Shown here: piece by piece, positions 55,776-64,000 of the stretch | Layout of the letters: each line of letters starts with the position of its first letter | Position numbering within the stretch: position 1 is the stretch's first letter | DNA from: Biomphalaria glabrata | Lineage: Eukaryota > Mollusca > Gastropoda > Planorbidae | Reading direction: 5' to 3' | NCBI RefSeq assembly: GCF_947242115.1 | Contig: NC_074721.1 | Span: 38,266,254-38,330,253, forward strand | DNA length: 64,000 nt | Translations under genes and position numbers: made by a program | The notes under the pieces: model-generated | What the model was told of the DNA's origin: nothing | Database searches by the model: none | What the model saw: the letters and a program-made list of their open reading frames with translations, nothing else

Positions 55776-56224
55776 TCATCTTATATGCTGACAATGACTC
55801 TTTTGTCTCGTTTGTCTAGACAGTGGTCGTCTGTTGTGTTTTAGTTCAAGGTTTATTGTAACATAAACTGGTTCCCTTTTCACCTTTTACAATTGTGTTT
55901 AGCAATTGAAAAGACCATTAAAAAAAAAATTACTGTGTGAAATGTCTTCCGCGACACAAAGAAGTCATAGATCTACATGCGCACACACTCACACAACAAG
56001 ATGGTGAAAACTGGTAGACAGCAAAAGATTTCTCGACACACCAGTGAAATTTACAACCTTACGCGAGTTACTGACAGGAGAATGTGCTTTTAATTAATGA
56101 ATTTTATATTTGAAATGTCCGCTATAAAAAGAGCATGTAGGAGGGCCGCCGTAAGCCTAGGAAGAAAGGCATTTAAACGTTTCTTTTTTTTTTTTTTTTA
56201 TTACGAACTTTGCTTAAAAAAAAA

Positions 56225-56725
56225 GAAGATAATTACGCCTTATCTTATCTTATAAAATACAAACGTTACTTCAAAAAAGAAGATTACGTCCTATGCGTCA
56301 TGCATGTTAACCAATGACTTAAATTCTCCCAAGTCGGTGGTTTTCCTGGCTAGCTCAGTCAACCCATTCCATGCTCTAATAGCACTAGGCAAGAAGGAGT
56401 ATTTGTACAAATTTGTCCTAGCATATGGGACGAGGAATCTTTGTCTTTCTGAGTTATTTTATTAGGTTTTGTTTTTGTATTTAAAGATTATGGTTTAGTG
56501 TTTTATGTATAATTGCTTCTTTACTTTTAAGTCTTCTAACCTAAAGGCTTTCTAAATTTAGTGATTTTACTAAAAGTGTTACTCTAGTCAAATGTGAATA
56601 TTTGTTTGTTATGAATCGCACTGCTCTATTTTGTGTCTGTTCCAGTTTCTTAATGTTTTCTTGAGTTGAGGGGTCTCAAATAGGGGATGCACATTCTATT
56701 ATTGGCCGTATGTGTATCCCTGTGT
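56225..56725 (-). mobile_element. LINE C-terminal fragment, TAAGA family, antisense
   Basis: The fullest copy of this 3' end: tail complement, 3' UTR, then coding complement extending to an LEQTQNRAVRFITN-type phrase (about 56600-56650). This is standard for jockey/CR1-like reverse-transcriptase C-termini. Confidence 0.7.
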
Positions 56726-57235
56726 CAATCTATTCGTGCAGGTTAATTGGATACTTTAACACGGCTAAGTTGGTGGTTTCCAAGGCTGACTCAGGCATTC
56801 CAACCCATGCTCTAGAACAGTGTTTCCCAAAGTGGGTACGCGAAGTCTTTGGAGGGGGTATGTGTTCCACCTCATTAACTATGCTATGTTAAGAAATTAA
56901 AGTGTTGGGGGCAAGGGGTACTCAGCATTACAAAAAATTAGAAAAGGGGTACACATAGGTCAAAAGTTTGGGAAACACTGTTCTAGACTCTAGAAGAAGC
57001 ATTTGTACGAACTAGTCCTGGCATAAAAATAAGAAATTGTGTCTTTATCTTTGTATTTTTCTGGGTAATTTGTTAAGTTGTGTATTGAATTTGTATGTTA
57101 CGGTTCATAGTTTTATGTATGATTTCTAATTTAGGCCTACTTTTGAGTCTGTTTTCCTGAAGTGTCTCTAAATTTAGTGATTTTACTAAAGGTACTGCTC
57201 TAGTCTGTTCTAGTTTCAACACTACACTCAGGCGA
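56726..57235 (-). mobile_element. Second antisense LINE C-terminal fragment with MITE inside
   Basis: The minus strand reads RAVPLVKSLNLETLQENRLK and HKTMNRNIQIQ (57190-57080). The hAT-like MITE at 56818-56987 splits its 3' part. It lies tandem to the copy at 56225. Confidence 0.7.
56818..56987. mobile_element. hAT-like MITE inserted in a LINE fragment
   Basis: About 163-170 bp with inverted ends CAGTGTTTCCCAAA and its complement. CTCTAGAA at 56810-56817 recurs at 56988-56995, an 8-bp target duplication (displaced by 7 bases on the right, where the palindrome extends). It interrupts the antisense LINE 3' end whose homologues at 53755 and 56225 are continuous here. Confidence 0.7.
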
Positions 57236-58044
57236 TAACCAAACCAAAAAAAAAATTGCTGGCTAGTCAGTTTCAAACACTCCGTTAGTTAGCTTAATGT
57301 GCTGTTATCCTGTGTCCAGTCTTCACAATAGCTAGGTCGTTCTGCACGGTTGACCGATTCCACAAAGTGTACAGTCCGTGTTTGCAGGGAAATAAAACGC
57401 CCACATTTCCAATGCTGAATAAAACAGATGTCTGTTTTGGTATGGAAATGCAAAACAAAACAGCGACTTTAGATTCAGCAAGTGCAAGTTTTGGAGGCCT
57501 ACATGCACTTATATTTTTAGCTTACAAATTAAGCCTATTAGTGTTCCATTAACACTGTGATAGCGTAGCTTAGACCAGTTGCCCTTCTTCAACGCGATGT
57601 GTCGCCAGATCTCCAGTCGCGCGACGCAAAGGCATTAAAGCCACAAGTAACATTGGCCAGCCCGCCCCCATACAGTCCTACCTGTGACTTCACGATAAGG
57701 TATTTTTATCCCAGATATCAACAATCCGCTTAAACGCATTTTTGTTTAATCGGTTTAAAGCTCACAGAATCTCACATCATGTTAATTTTTTTTTACTTTT
57801 TAATTTATGCCTACAATAAATACTATTAAATCTAGATGTAGCTAAAATTGCTAAGTTATAAATAATATAGTAAAAAAATTAATTTTAAACTTCTTTGAAA
57901 ACTTTTAAATTACAGATTCGGTCTACCGGTAGAGGATCATGTCCATTAGACGCGTTGAGATTATGCGTGTAGCTTTCCTATCCGGGCACCGTGTCGCGTG
58001 AAGTTGTCGCGAAGTCACGTTATTTTTTTTTTTCTCTTACTTCC
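57236..58044. other. Upstream of the putative ZIP exon
   Basis: CG-containing patches at 57560-57700 and 57920-58040 stand out from AT-rich DNA and may be promoter sequence. No frame or RNA gene recognised. Confidence 0.4.
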
Positions 58045-58055
58045 GCCGCCATCTT
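58045..58055 (+). promoter_or_regulatory. YY1-type start-site motif
   Basis: GCCGCCATCTT, the exact complement of the YY1 consensus AAGATGGCGGC. It is preceded by CTTCCG, an ETS-like core. It lies about 180 bases upstream of the ATG at 58232, in a locally GC-rich stretch typical of a core promoter. Confidence 0.5.
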
Positions 58056-58068
58056 GAGCCAGTCACCT

Positions 58069-58103
58069 TGCACACGTTTCTGAAAGGCAGTCCGGCTGCA
58101 CAC
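58069..58103 (+). promoter_or_regulatory. Two metal-response-element cores (TGCACAC)
   Basis: TGCACAC occurs at 58069-58075 and again at 58097-58103. Both match the MTF-1 core TGCRCNC. They lie between the YY1-type motif and the putative transporter exon. A pair within 35 bp is suggestive, but a 7-mer core alone is weak evidence. Confidence 0.35.
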
Positions 58104-58231
58104 GACACTTTAACATTTCCATCAATCAACGATTAGTCCGTCAATTTACGCGTTATTGAAAAAAAAAAGTTTTTGTAACAATTGTTTTGAAAATAGACAC
58201 ACGAAAAACAAATTCTGTAAATTAAAAAAAA

Positions 58232-58453
58232 ATGTTTGACATGAAATTTTTTATCATTTTTGTGGCTGTCGTAACTTTAAAATTAGGTCAGCCTACTAAC
58301 AGCCAACGCCTTGACGTTTATAGTAGATTACTTCATGCAGGCAATAGCTTTTTAACTGTAGAAAATGTTGATCACTTTGCGGACACTTTGTTTGGTCGCC
58401 TTACTTGTGAAGTCCGAAATCTGACCAGTGATGAAGGATGCAACAGAAAAATA
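58232..58453 (+). CDS. First coding exon of a secretory-pathway protein, possibly a ZIP (SLC39) zinc transporter
   Basis: An exon of 74 codons ending in a good donor (ATA then gtaagt). It starts MFDMKFFIIFVAVVTLKLG; the ATG at 58232 or the one at 58241 would give a typical signal peptide of about 20 residues. The following segment has DTLFGRLTCEV and a second cysteine in DEGCNRKI, with one N-glycosylation sequon (NLT). A helix-rich lumenal segment ending in RxxC...C resembles the extracellular N-terminal domain of ZIP4/ZIP12-type transporters; this is a weak, remembered resemblance. No following exon could be found before the window ends, so the gene is partial here. The upstream promoter carries YY1 and metal-response motifs, which would suit a zinc-regulated gene. 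Confidence 0.5.
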
Positions 58454-58971
58454 GTAAGTTCTTTTTAAATTTTCTCTCTTTTTAAAAAAAAAATTAAAGG
58501 TATACATTTTAACCTATTTGCACTCGTAGGCTCGTGCGAATAATACTAGATCTATATCTAGATCTATAACAGACGCTTCGGACCACCTAAGCCCATCAAC
58601 CTACCTCCTACAAGCATCCACATTATTATTATATTATAATAGCATAGAAAAGTAGATAAATACTTATTTTACTGCCGTTATAAATAGACCTAGAACTAAT
58701 CATAGAACTAATAGAGATTTTTAAATATTATAATCAGCTATCCATAGACATGCGCAATACAGATCTTTGATAGACTTTTTTTTTTACAAGGCCATGGTAC
58801 ACTACTGCATGTCTTAATAGCTAAAAACGTGTGTGTGTGTTTGGTGGGGGAGTTATGAAGTTTGCCTTATTTGATTAAGACACTGGAAGCCCAAGATAAG
58901 CTTAAGTCTGTGCCAATACTAGTCTAATATTAAATTATTATTATAAAAAAAGTAAACTATCTATTAAAAGT

Positions 58972-59240
58972 AGTAATGTACCCATTTCAGACCTTGCGAT
59001 CCATATAGGTCAGATGATATACATGTCATCTATTTCTGACACGAGGGTGTCATGTGGCCAGCACAATGAGAGACCGCTTTACTTTACCCCATTAATGTCA
59101 AGTACCCATTAGAGTTGAATGGACTTAGGGGCGTCCTAAATATCACGATTTTCTTTTCCCAGTCTTACCTGAGATTCGAACCTAAGACCCCCTCGTTTCG
59201 GAAGCTAAGCGCTTTATCCCAGAGCCGCAACGACCCTTAC
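58972..59240 (-). mobile_element. SINE-1
   Basis: Antisense copy downstream of the putative ZIP exon; B box gagattcgaacc. Confidence 0.8.
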
Positions 59241-59410
59241 TGTAGTAATGATATCCAATACTATTTATCCACTACTAGATGTGTGATTATCCAGACCTCT
59301 TTATCTGCTGTTACATCTCTTATGTGTAATGTCTATTTTTTTCCCATCCGGGAGCAATAAAAACTTTCCGACTTTCCTTTCACGGATCACTAGATACGGA
59401 ACAAATAGAA

Positions 59411-59653
59411 TTAACTCTTTCTCTCCTAATTGACGATACCATCGTTGATTTGACCTCACTAAATAAAATTAATGTTTAACTTTATAAACTTTACTTTATG
59501 TTATATGAAAAGAGCATGCATTCCCCTTTAATTCTAGACCAAATAAAACATTTTCTGAAGCTTAATTATAACAGGGGGGTGGTGGAATAGTAATGAGCAA
59601 AATGAAGAATTCCTTCGAAACATGAAAAAGTAATTACGGAAAGAAAGAGTTAA
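59411..59653 (-). mobile_element. Longer TTAA element of the same family (235-bp body)
   Basis: TTAA at 59411-59414 and 59650-59653. Ends CTCTTTCTCTCC and GGAAAGAAAGAG match the 73-bp elements, and the tgacgatacca.cgttgatt phrase is shared. The middle is about 160 bp longer, so the 73-bp form is probably a deletion derivative. Confidence 0.7.
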
Positions 59654-59943
59654 TCTTCTGTAGCTTCCTGTGGGCAGAAGTTTTGAGGGGTCAGATATTG
59701 CCCGCAGGTGATAGTTTTGGAATCACTTGAATATACTCATTTAGGTATATAATCATCATCATTAATCTCCATTTAAGTGAGGGCTTGAGAGTTTCAGATT
59801 TCCTCTCACAACAGCCCTGGACAGAAATCCAGCTGTTTTACGTAGTGCATATATGTCACAAAACAGGTCGTGAAGTTTTGGTTTCCCAGACCTGTAGGGG
59901 GCAGTCAAAATAACTATGAAAAACGGTTAACTCTTTTCCCCAA

Positions 59944-61590
59944 AGTGGGGTCAAATGTTAGTCGAAGTTTGGCAGTGGGGTCAAATGTGAGTCGAAGTTT
60001 GGCAGTGGGGTCAAATGTGAGTCGAAGTTTGGCAGTGGGGTCAAATGTGAGTCGAAGTTTGGCAGTGGGGTCAAATGTGAGTCGAAGTTTGACAGTGGGG
60101 TCAAATGTGAGTCGAAGTTTGGCAGTGGGGTCAAATGTGAGTCGAAGTTTGGAAGTGGGGTCAAATGTGAGTCGAAGTTTGACAGTGGGGTCAAATGTGA
60201 GTCGAAGTTTGGCAGTGGGGTCAAATGTGAGTCGAAGTTTGGCAGTGGGGTCAAATGTGAGTCGAAGTTTGACAGTGGGGTCAAATGTGAGTCGAAGTTT
60301 GACAGTGGGGTCAAATGTGAGTCGAAGTTTGGCAGTGGGGTCAAATGTGAGTCGAAGTTTAGCAGTGGGGTCAAATGTGAGTCGAAGTTTGGCAGTGGGG
60401 TCAAATGTGAGTCGAAGTTTGGCAGTGGGGTCAAATGTGAGTCGAAGTTTGACAGTGGGGTCAAATGTGAGTCGAAGTTTGGCAGTGGGATCAAATGTGA
60501 GTCGAAGTTTGGCAGTGGGGTCAAATGTGAGTCGAAGTTTGACAGTGGGGTCAAATGTGAGTCGAAGTTTGGCAGTGGGGTCAAATGTGAGTCGAAGTTT
60601 GGCAGTGGGGTCAAATGTGAGTCGAAGTTTGGCAGTGGGGTCAAATGTGAGTCGAAGTTTGGCAGTGGGGTCAAATGTGAGTCGAAGTTTGGCAGTGGGG
60701 TCAAATGTGAGTCGAAGTTTGACAGTGGGGTCAAATGTGAGTCGAAGTTTGGCAGTGGGGTCAAATGTGAGTCGAAGTTTGGAAGTGGGGTCAAATGTAA
60801 GTCGAAGTTTGACAGTGGGGTCAAATGTGAGTCGAAGTTTGGCAGTGGGGTCAAATGTGAGTCGAAGTTTGGCAGTGGGGTCAAATGTGAGTCGAAGTTT
60901 GACAGTGGGGTCAAATGTGAGTCGAAGTTTAGCAGTGGGGTCAAATGTGAGTCGAAGTTTGGCAGTGGGGTCAAATGTGAGTCGAAGTTTGGCAGTGGGG
61001 TCAAATGTGAGTCGAAGTTTGGCAGTGGGGTCAAATGTGAGTCGAAGTTTGGCAGTGGGGTCAAATGTGAGTCGAAGTTTGGCAGTGGGGTCAAATGTGA
61101 GTCGAAGTTTGACAGTGGGGTCAAATGTGAGTCGAAGTTTGGCAGTGGGGTCAAATGTGAGTCGAAGTTTGGCAGTGGGGTCAAATGTGAGTCGAAGTTT
61201 GGCAGTGGGATTAAATGTGAGTCGAAGTTTGGCAGTGGGGTCAAATGTGAGTCGAAGTTTGGCAGTGGGATCAAATGTGAGTCGAAGTTTGGCAGTGGGG
61301 TCAAATGTGAGTCGAAGTTTGGCAGTGGGGTCAAATGTGAGTCGAAGTTTGACAGTGGGGTCAAATGTGAGTCGAAGTTTGGCAGTGGGGTCAAATGTGA
61401 GTCGAAGTTTGGCAGTGGGGTCAAATGTGAGTCGAAGTTTGGCAGTGGGATTAAATGTGAGTCGAAGTTTGGCAGTGGGGTCAAATGTGAGTCGAAGTTT
61501 GGCAGTGGGGTCAAATGTGAGTCGAAGTTTGGCAGTGGGGTCAAATGTGAGTCGAAGTTTGGCAGTGGGGTCAAATGTGAGTCGAAGTTA
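59944..61590 (+). repeat. 30-bp tandem array, about 55 units, with higher-order periods
   Basis: Unit gtggggtcaaatgtgagtcg plus aagtttggca. Most units differ only at a few sites. A rare variant (ggaagtgg) recurs 630 bp apart (60151 and 60781) within the same neighbour order. Another (gggattaaatg) recurs 240 bp apart (61205 and 61445). Blocks of 21 and 8 units were therefore duplicated. Because 30 is a multiple of three, frames stay open on both strands, without coding meaning. Confidence 0.9.
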
Positions 61591-61617
61591 TGCAGAAACA
61601 CTGCCTTAAATAATTAC

Positions 61618-61770
61618 AAACGCTATTTCTCCCACAAAAAAAACAACAAAAAAACAAAACAATTAGTCAATTCATTATTGGTAATAAATTACTTTGCTTG
61701 ATATCGAAAATGGGATATAGCTTCTACATTATTGAGTGATATAATTGTAAGTGCGGAGTTTTTCTTCGTA
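61618..61770 (+). repeat. Dispersed repeat D, right part
   Basis: caattagtcaattcattatt, then atagcttctacattattgag and gtaagtgcggagtttttctt. It begins right after the 30-bp array. Confidence 0.6.
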
Positions 61771-61987
61771 AATAAGCTTTGTTGTTTTTTTTTAAAGGGA
61801 TTTTTCTATATTTTGCTCGGCTGTATGGGTCTACTGCTTCACGGAACTTCGACTTACGCTTTGATATTTTATGACTAGATTTAAGTGTAAAATTATCTAC
61901 GGGCCTATCTAATAACAACGCGTTACCATTGTCACTATGAGAAGCAATATTTAGATTTTAGGTATTTGTTGTCTTGTTCTGATACAT

Positions 61988-62189
61988 CCGTGTTTCCCAA
62001 ACTGTGTTCCGCGGAACCTTGGTGTTCCAGGAGGCCTGAATAGGTGTTTCGCGAACTATTGGAATAACTAGCTAGTAGGTCATCACGTGAATTAAACTCT
62101 CTAAAAAATAAAAAATAAACAAAGTGTTCCGCTAAATACTTAGAAAGTGCGAAGTGTTCCGATACGGAAAAAGTTTGGGAAACACTGAG
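61988..62189. mobile_element. hAT-like MITE with GTGTTTCCCAAA ends
   Basis: Ends GTGTTTCCCAAACT and AGTTTGGGAAACACTG enclose about 200 bp containing repeated gtgttccg phrases. The flanks show an imperfect duplication (gatacat and gatatat). It has the same terminal family as the element at 56818. Confidence 0.65.
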
Positions 62190-62269
62190 ATATATGATCC
62201 GGGCGAAATGTTGTTCACGGAATTAAGTTACAAATAAAGCAGGCTGATCTCCCTTGTCTAAGGTGAAAA

Positions 62270-62505
62270 AAAAAGTTCCTCTTTCAGACCTTGCGATCTA
62301 TGGGGCAGATGATGTAAAGGTTATCTGTTTCTGTGGCCTACGGTTAACGAGGGCGTCATGTGGCAAGCACAACGATCAACCTCCTTTACTTTCACCCAAC
62401 TAATGTCAGGTATCCATTAGAGCTGGGTGGACTCAGAGGCACCCAAAGATCCCGAAATTAAAAATCCGAGTCTTCACCAGGATTTAAACCCGGGACATCC
62501 TTGTC
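62270..62505 (-). mobile_element. SINE-1, head-truncated
   Basis: Antisense; ends just past the B box (ggatttaaacccgggac), so the A-box half is missing. Confidence 0.75.
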
Positions 62506-62974
62506 TATAATTACCCTTTAATTTACTTTTTTTTTAGAGAGAAAGTTCATACGACCAGTTTCTATGTTTTAATGTTTCTTCGGGATTTTTAATTAGACTG
62601 TAGACACCATTCCTAAACCTTTAATTCATTACTTAACAGCAACGAGCAGATGTAACAGTCTGCAAGTGTAGCAGGATCAGAGAATAATGTATAGCGTTGG
62701 TTCTTTAAAGAAAAAGTGTATTTAAAAATACTTATTGTCAGCGATAAAGAAAAATGGCATATTTGTAATCTGAATTTCTTAATAAAAACTTTTACATGTT
62801 TATGGAAATCCAATTTCATGTTTACTGTTAAACCTACCGTTTGTTCAGTGTACTGTGTTGACTGTATGTTGAGGTAACTGTTGTCGATATTATTGCAACT
62901 CTAAGGTAACTCAATAAGATGATCGCAAATCTGTATCAAAAAAATGAGTTGAATCTGTCAGATATAGATTTTTT

Positions 62975-63247
62975 TAAAGTTCCCATATCAGATCTTACGA
63001 TCGCTAGGTCAAATGACGTAAAGGTCATATGTTTCTGTGGTCCACGGTTAACGAGACTGTCATGTGGCCAGCACAAAGACCAACCTCCTTTACTTTTCCC
63101 TCACTAAAGTCAGGTACCCATTAAATCTGGGTGGACTCAGAGGCGCCCTAAAGATCACGAATTAAAAAATCCCAGTTTTCAGCAGGATTAAAACCCGGGA
63201 CCCATCGGTTTGAAAGTAAGCGCTTTACCGCTCAGCCACTGCGTCAA
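62975..63247 (-). mobile_element. SINE-1
   Basis: Full antisense copy; head complement taagcgctttaccgctcagc. Confidence 0.8.
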
Positions 63248-63344
63248 CCAGATTTAGATTAAACACATTTTAATCCATCAAAGACAAAGGACTCCTCTAC
63301 TGTTGTCGCTGTCACTAAGAAAAATGCTTCTTATTTATGCAATA

Positions 63345-63465
63345 AATCTGTTGGGCCGTAGGGGCACCACACGAGATCTGTTGACCGTCCTTCTCCATTC
63401 CTCTCTATCTTTGGCCTTGACAGAATCTTCCACAATGGCAGGCTCGTCCATTCCTTTATGCTGTC
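63345..63465 (-). mobile_element. LINE 3' scrap
   Basis: The minus strand reads NEPAIVEDSVKAKDREEWRR and TVNRSRVVPLRP, the terminal phrase of a LINE polyprotein. Confidence 0.6.
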
Positions 63466-63499
63466 TTCATATCGCTTTCTCTCTGTGCCTTTTTTTTTC

Positions 63500-63965
63500 T
63501 GTTTTTTTATATCAACTCACTCTGTCCGTCTGTCTGGCAAAAAGTATGTACACGTTATTTCTCCCACACCCAATCTCGGATCAAGCTGAAACTTCGCACA
63601 ATTATTCCAGTTGTGGGAGGGACATTAAACATACACTTAAGGCTCGCCATGATTTAAGGAACATTTATGCCAGTGACAGATCTTTGTGGAGACAGCTTGC
63701 CGCCCAATGCGCCGAACGGCGCGGGAGGATCTCAGTCTAAGTTAAGTAATATAAAGGGAAGAACTCCGCACTTACAACTATATCACTCAAGAATGTATAA
63801 GCTATTTCCCGTTTATGATATCAATTAAAATAATTAATTACCAATGATAAATCTAATATTTGGTTAATTTTTTTAACGTATTCATACTTTTGTACGTATA
63901 GTAAATGTTTAAAGTTTCAACTTGATCTGGGAAAAATATGCGTGGGAGAAATATCAGCTACTATT
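63500..63965. repeat. Two inverted repeat-D pieces around a dispersed segment
   Basis: 63500-63610 is sense and 63748-63965 antisense. Between them, 63611-63747 carries the segment also found antisense inside the hAT-like element (cgccgaacggcgcgggagga). Confidence 0.55.
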
Positions 63966-64000
63966 TGTAAGGGGACATAGCCTGAGCTATTTAACTATAT

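Larger units (their letters stand above)
61771..62974. other. No gene; one MITE and one SINE-1
   Basis: Beyond the listed elements only AT-rich sequence is present. No second exon for the gene starting at 58232 could be found. Confidence 0.4.

Noticed and set aside
59958-61601. A 547-codon minus-strand frame over the same array
   Set aside because: Complement of the tandem repeat, for the same reason.
59870-61609. A 579-codon plus-strand frame of decapeptide repeats
   Set aside because: It opens from GTG, not ATG, consists almost wholly of the 30-bp array, and has no splice or promoter support. Both strands are open because 30 is divisible by three.

Overview
The window looks like nuclear DNA of a heterobranch gastropod, most likely a pulmonate freshwater snail. 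It is AT-rich, has spliced genes with kilobase introns, and is crowded with LINE 3' ends, tRNA-derived SINEs and short DNA transposons. The species is inference; no ribosomal or mitochondrial marker is present.

Two host genes are secure because every exon, phase and splice site fits. METAXIN-2 lies on the plus strand at 18712-28453 (nine exons, 260 residues). FAIM lies on the minus strand at 32054-35711 (four coding exons, 177 residues). They are convergent. An intact intronless class A GPCR is at 9952-10998 (+). A 67-residue secreted cysteine-rich peptide with a CGCC core is at 12047-12250 (-), with a poly(A) signal. Two further genes are proposed: a three-exon 61-residue protein on the minus strand (43812-52105) that I do not recognise, and a first coding exon with signal peptide at 58232-58453 (+) that resembles the N-terminus of a ZIP (SLC39) zinc transporter. 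The latter sits behind a YY1-type start-site motif and two metal-response cores.

Region by region: 1-9.9 kb holds LINE 3' fragments, SINEs, a probable retrocopied 3' UTR and a tandem run of GCGCCAAAA motifs. 9.9-12.3 kb holds the GPCR and the cysteine-rich peptide. 12.65-17.2 kb is a three-layer nest: a dispersed repeat split by a hAT-like element with a perfect 8-bp target duplication, itself split by a TTAA element that carries a tandem array of about 390-420 bp units. 18.7-28.5 kb is metaxin-2, whose introns hold two minisatellites and several SINEs. 32-39 kb is FAIM and its probable upstream promoter. 40-43 kb has LINE remains and a pair of 73-bp TTAA mini-elements. 43.8-52.1 kb is the small three-exon gene, whose 7-kb intron contains a solo LTR. 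53-57 kb is LINE debris, including an I-clade-like RNase H end. 58-64 kb holds the possible zinc-transporter exon, a 1.65-kb array of 30-bp repeats with higher-order structure, and more SINEs.

No operon-like organisation, CRISPR array, free-standing tRNA, rRNA or prophage is present. The genes appear functionally unrelated to one another.
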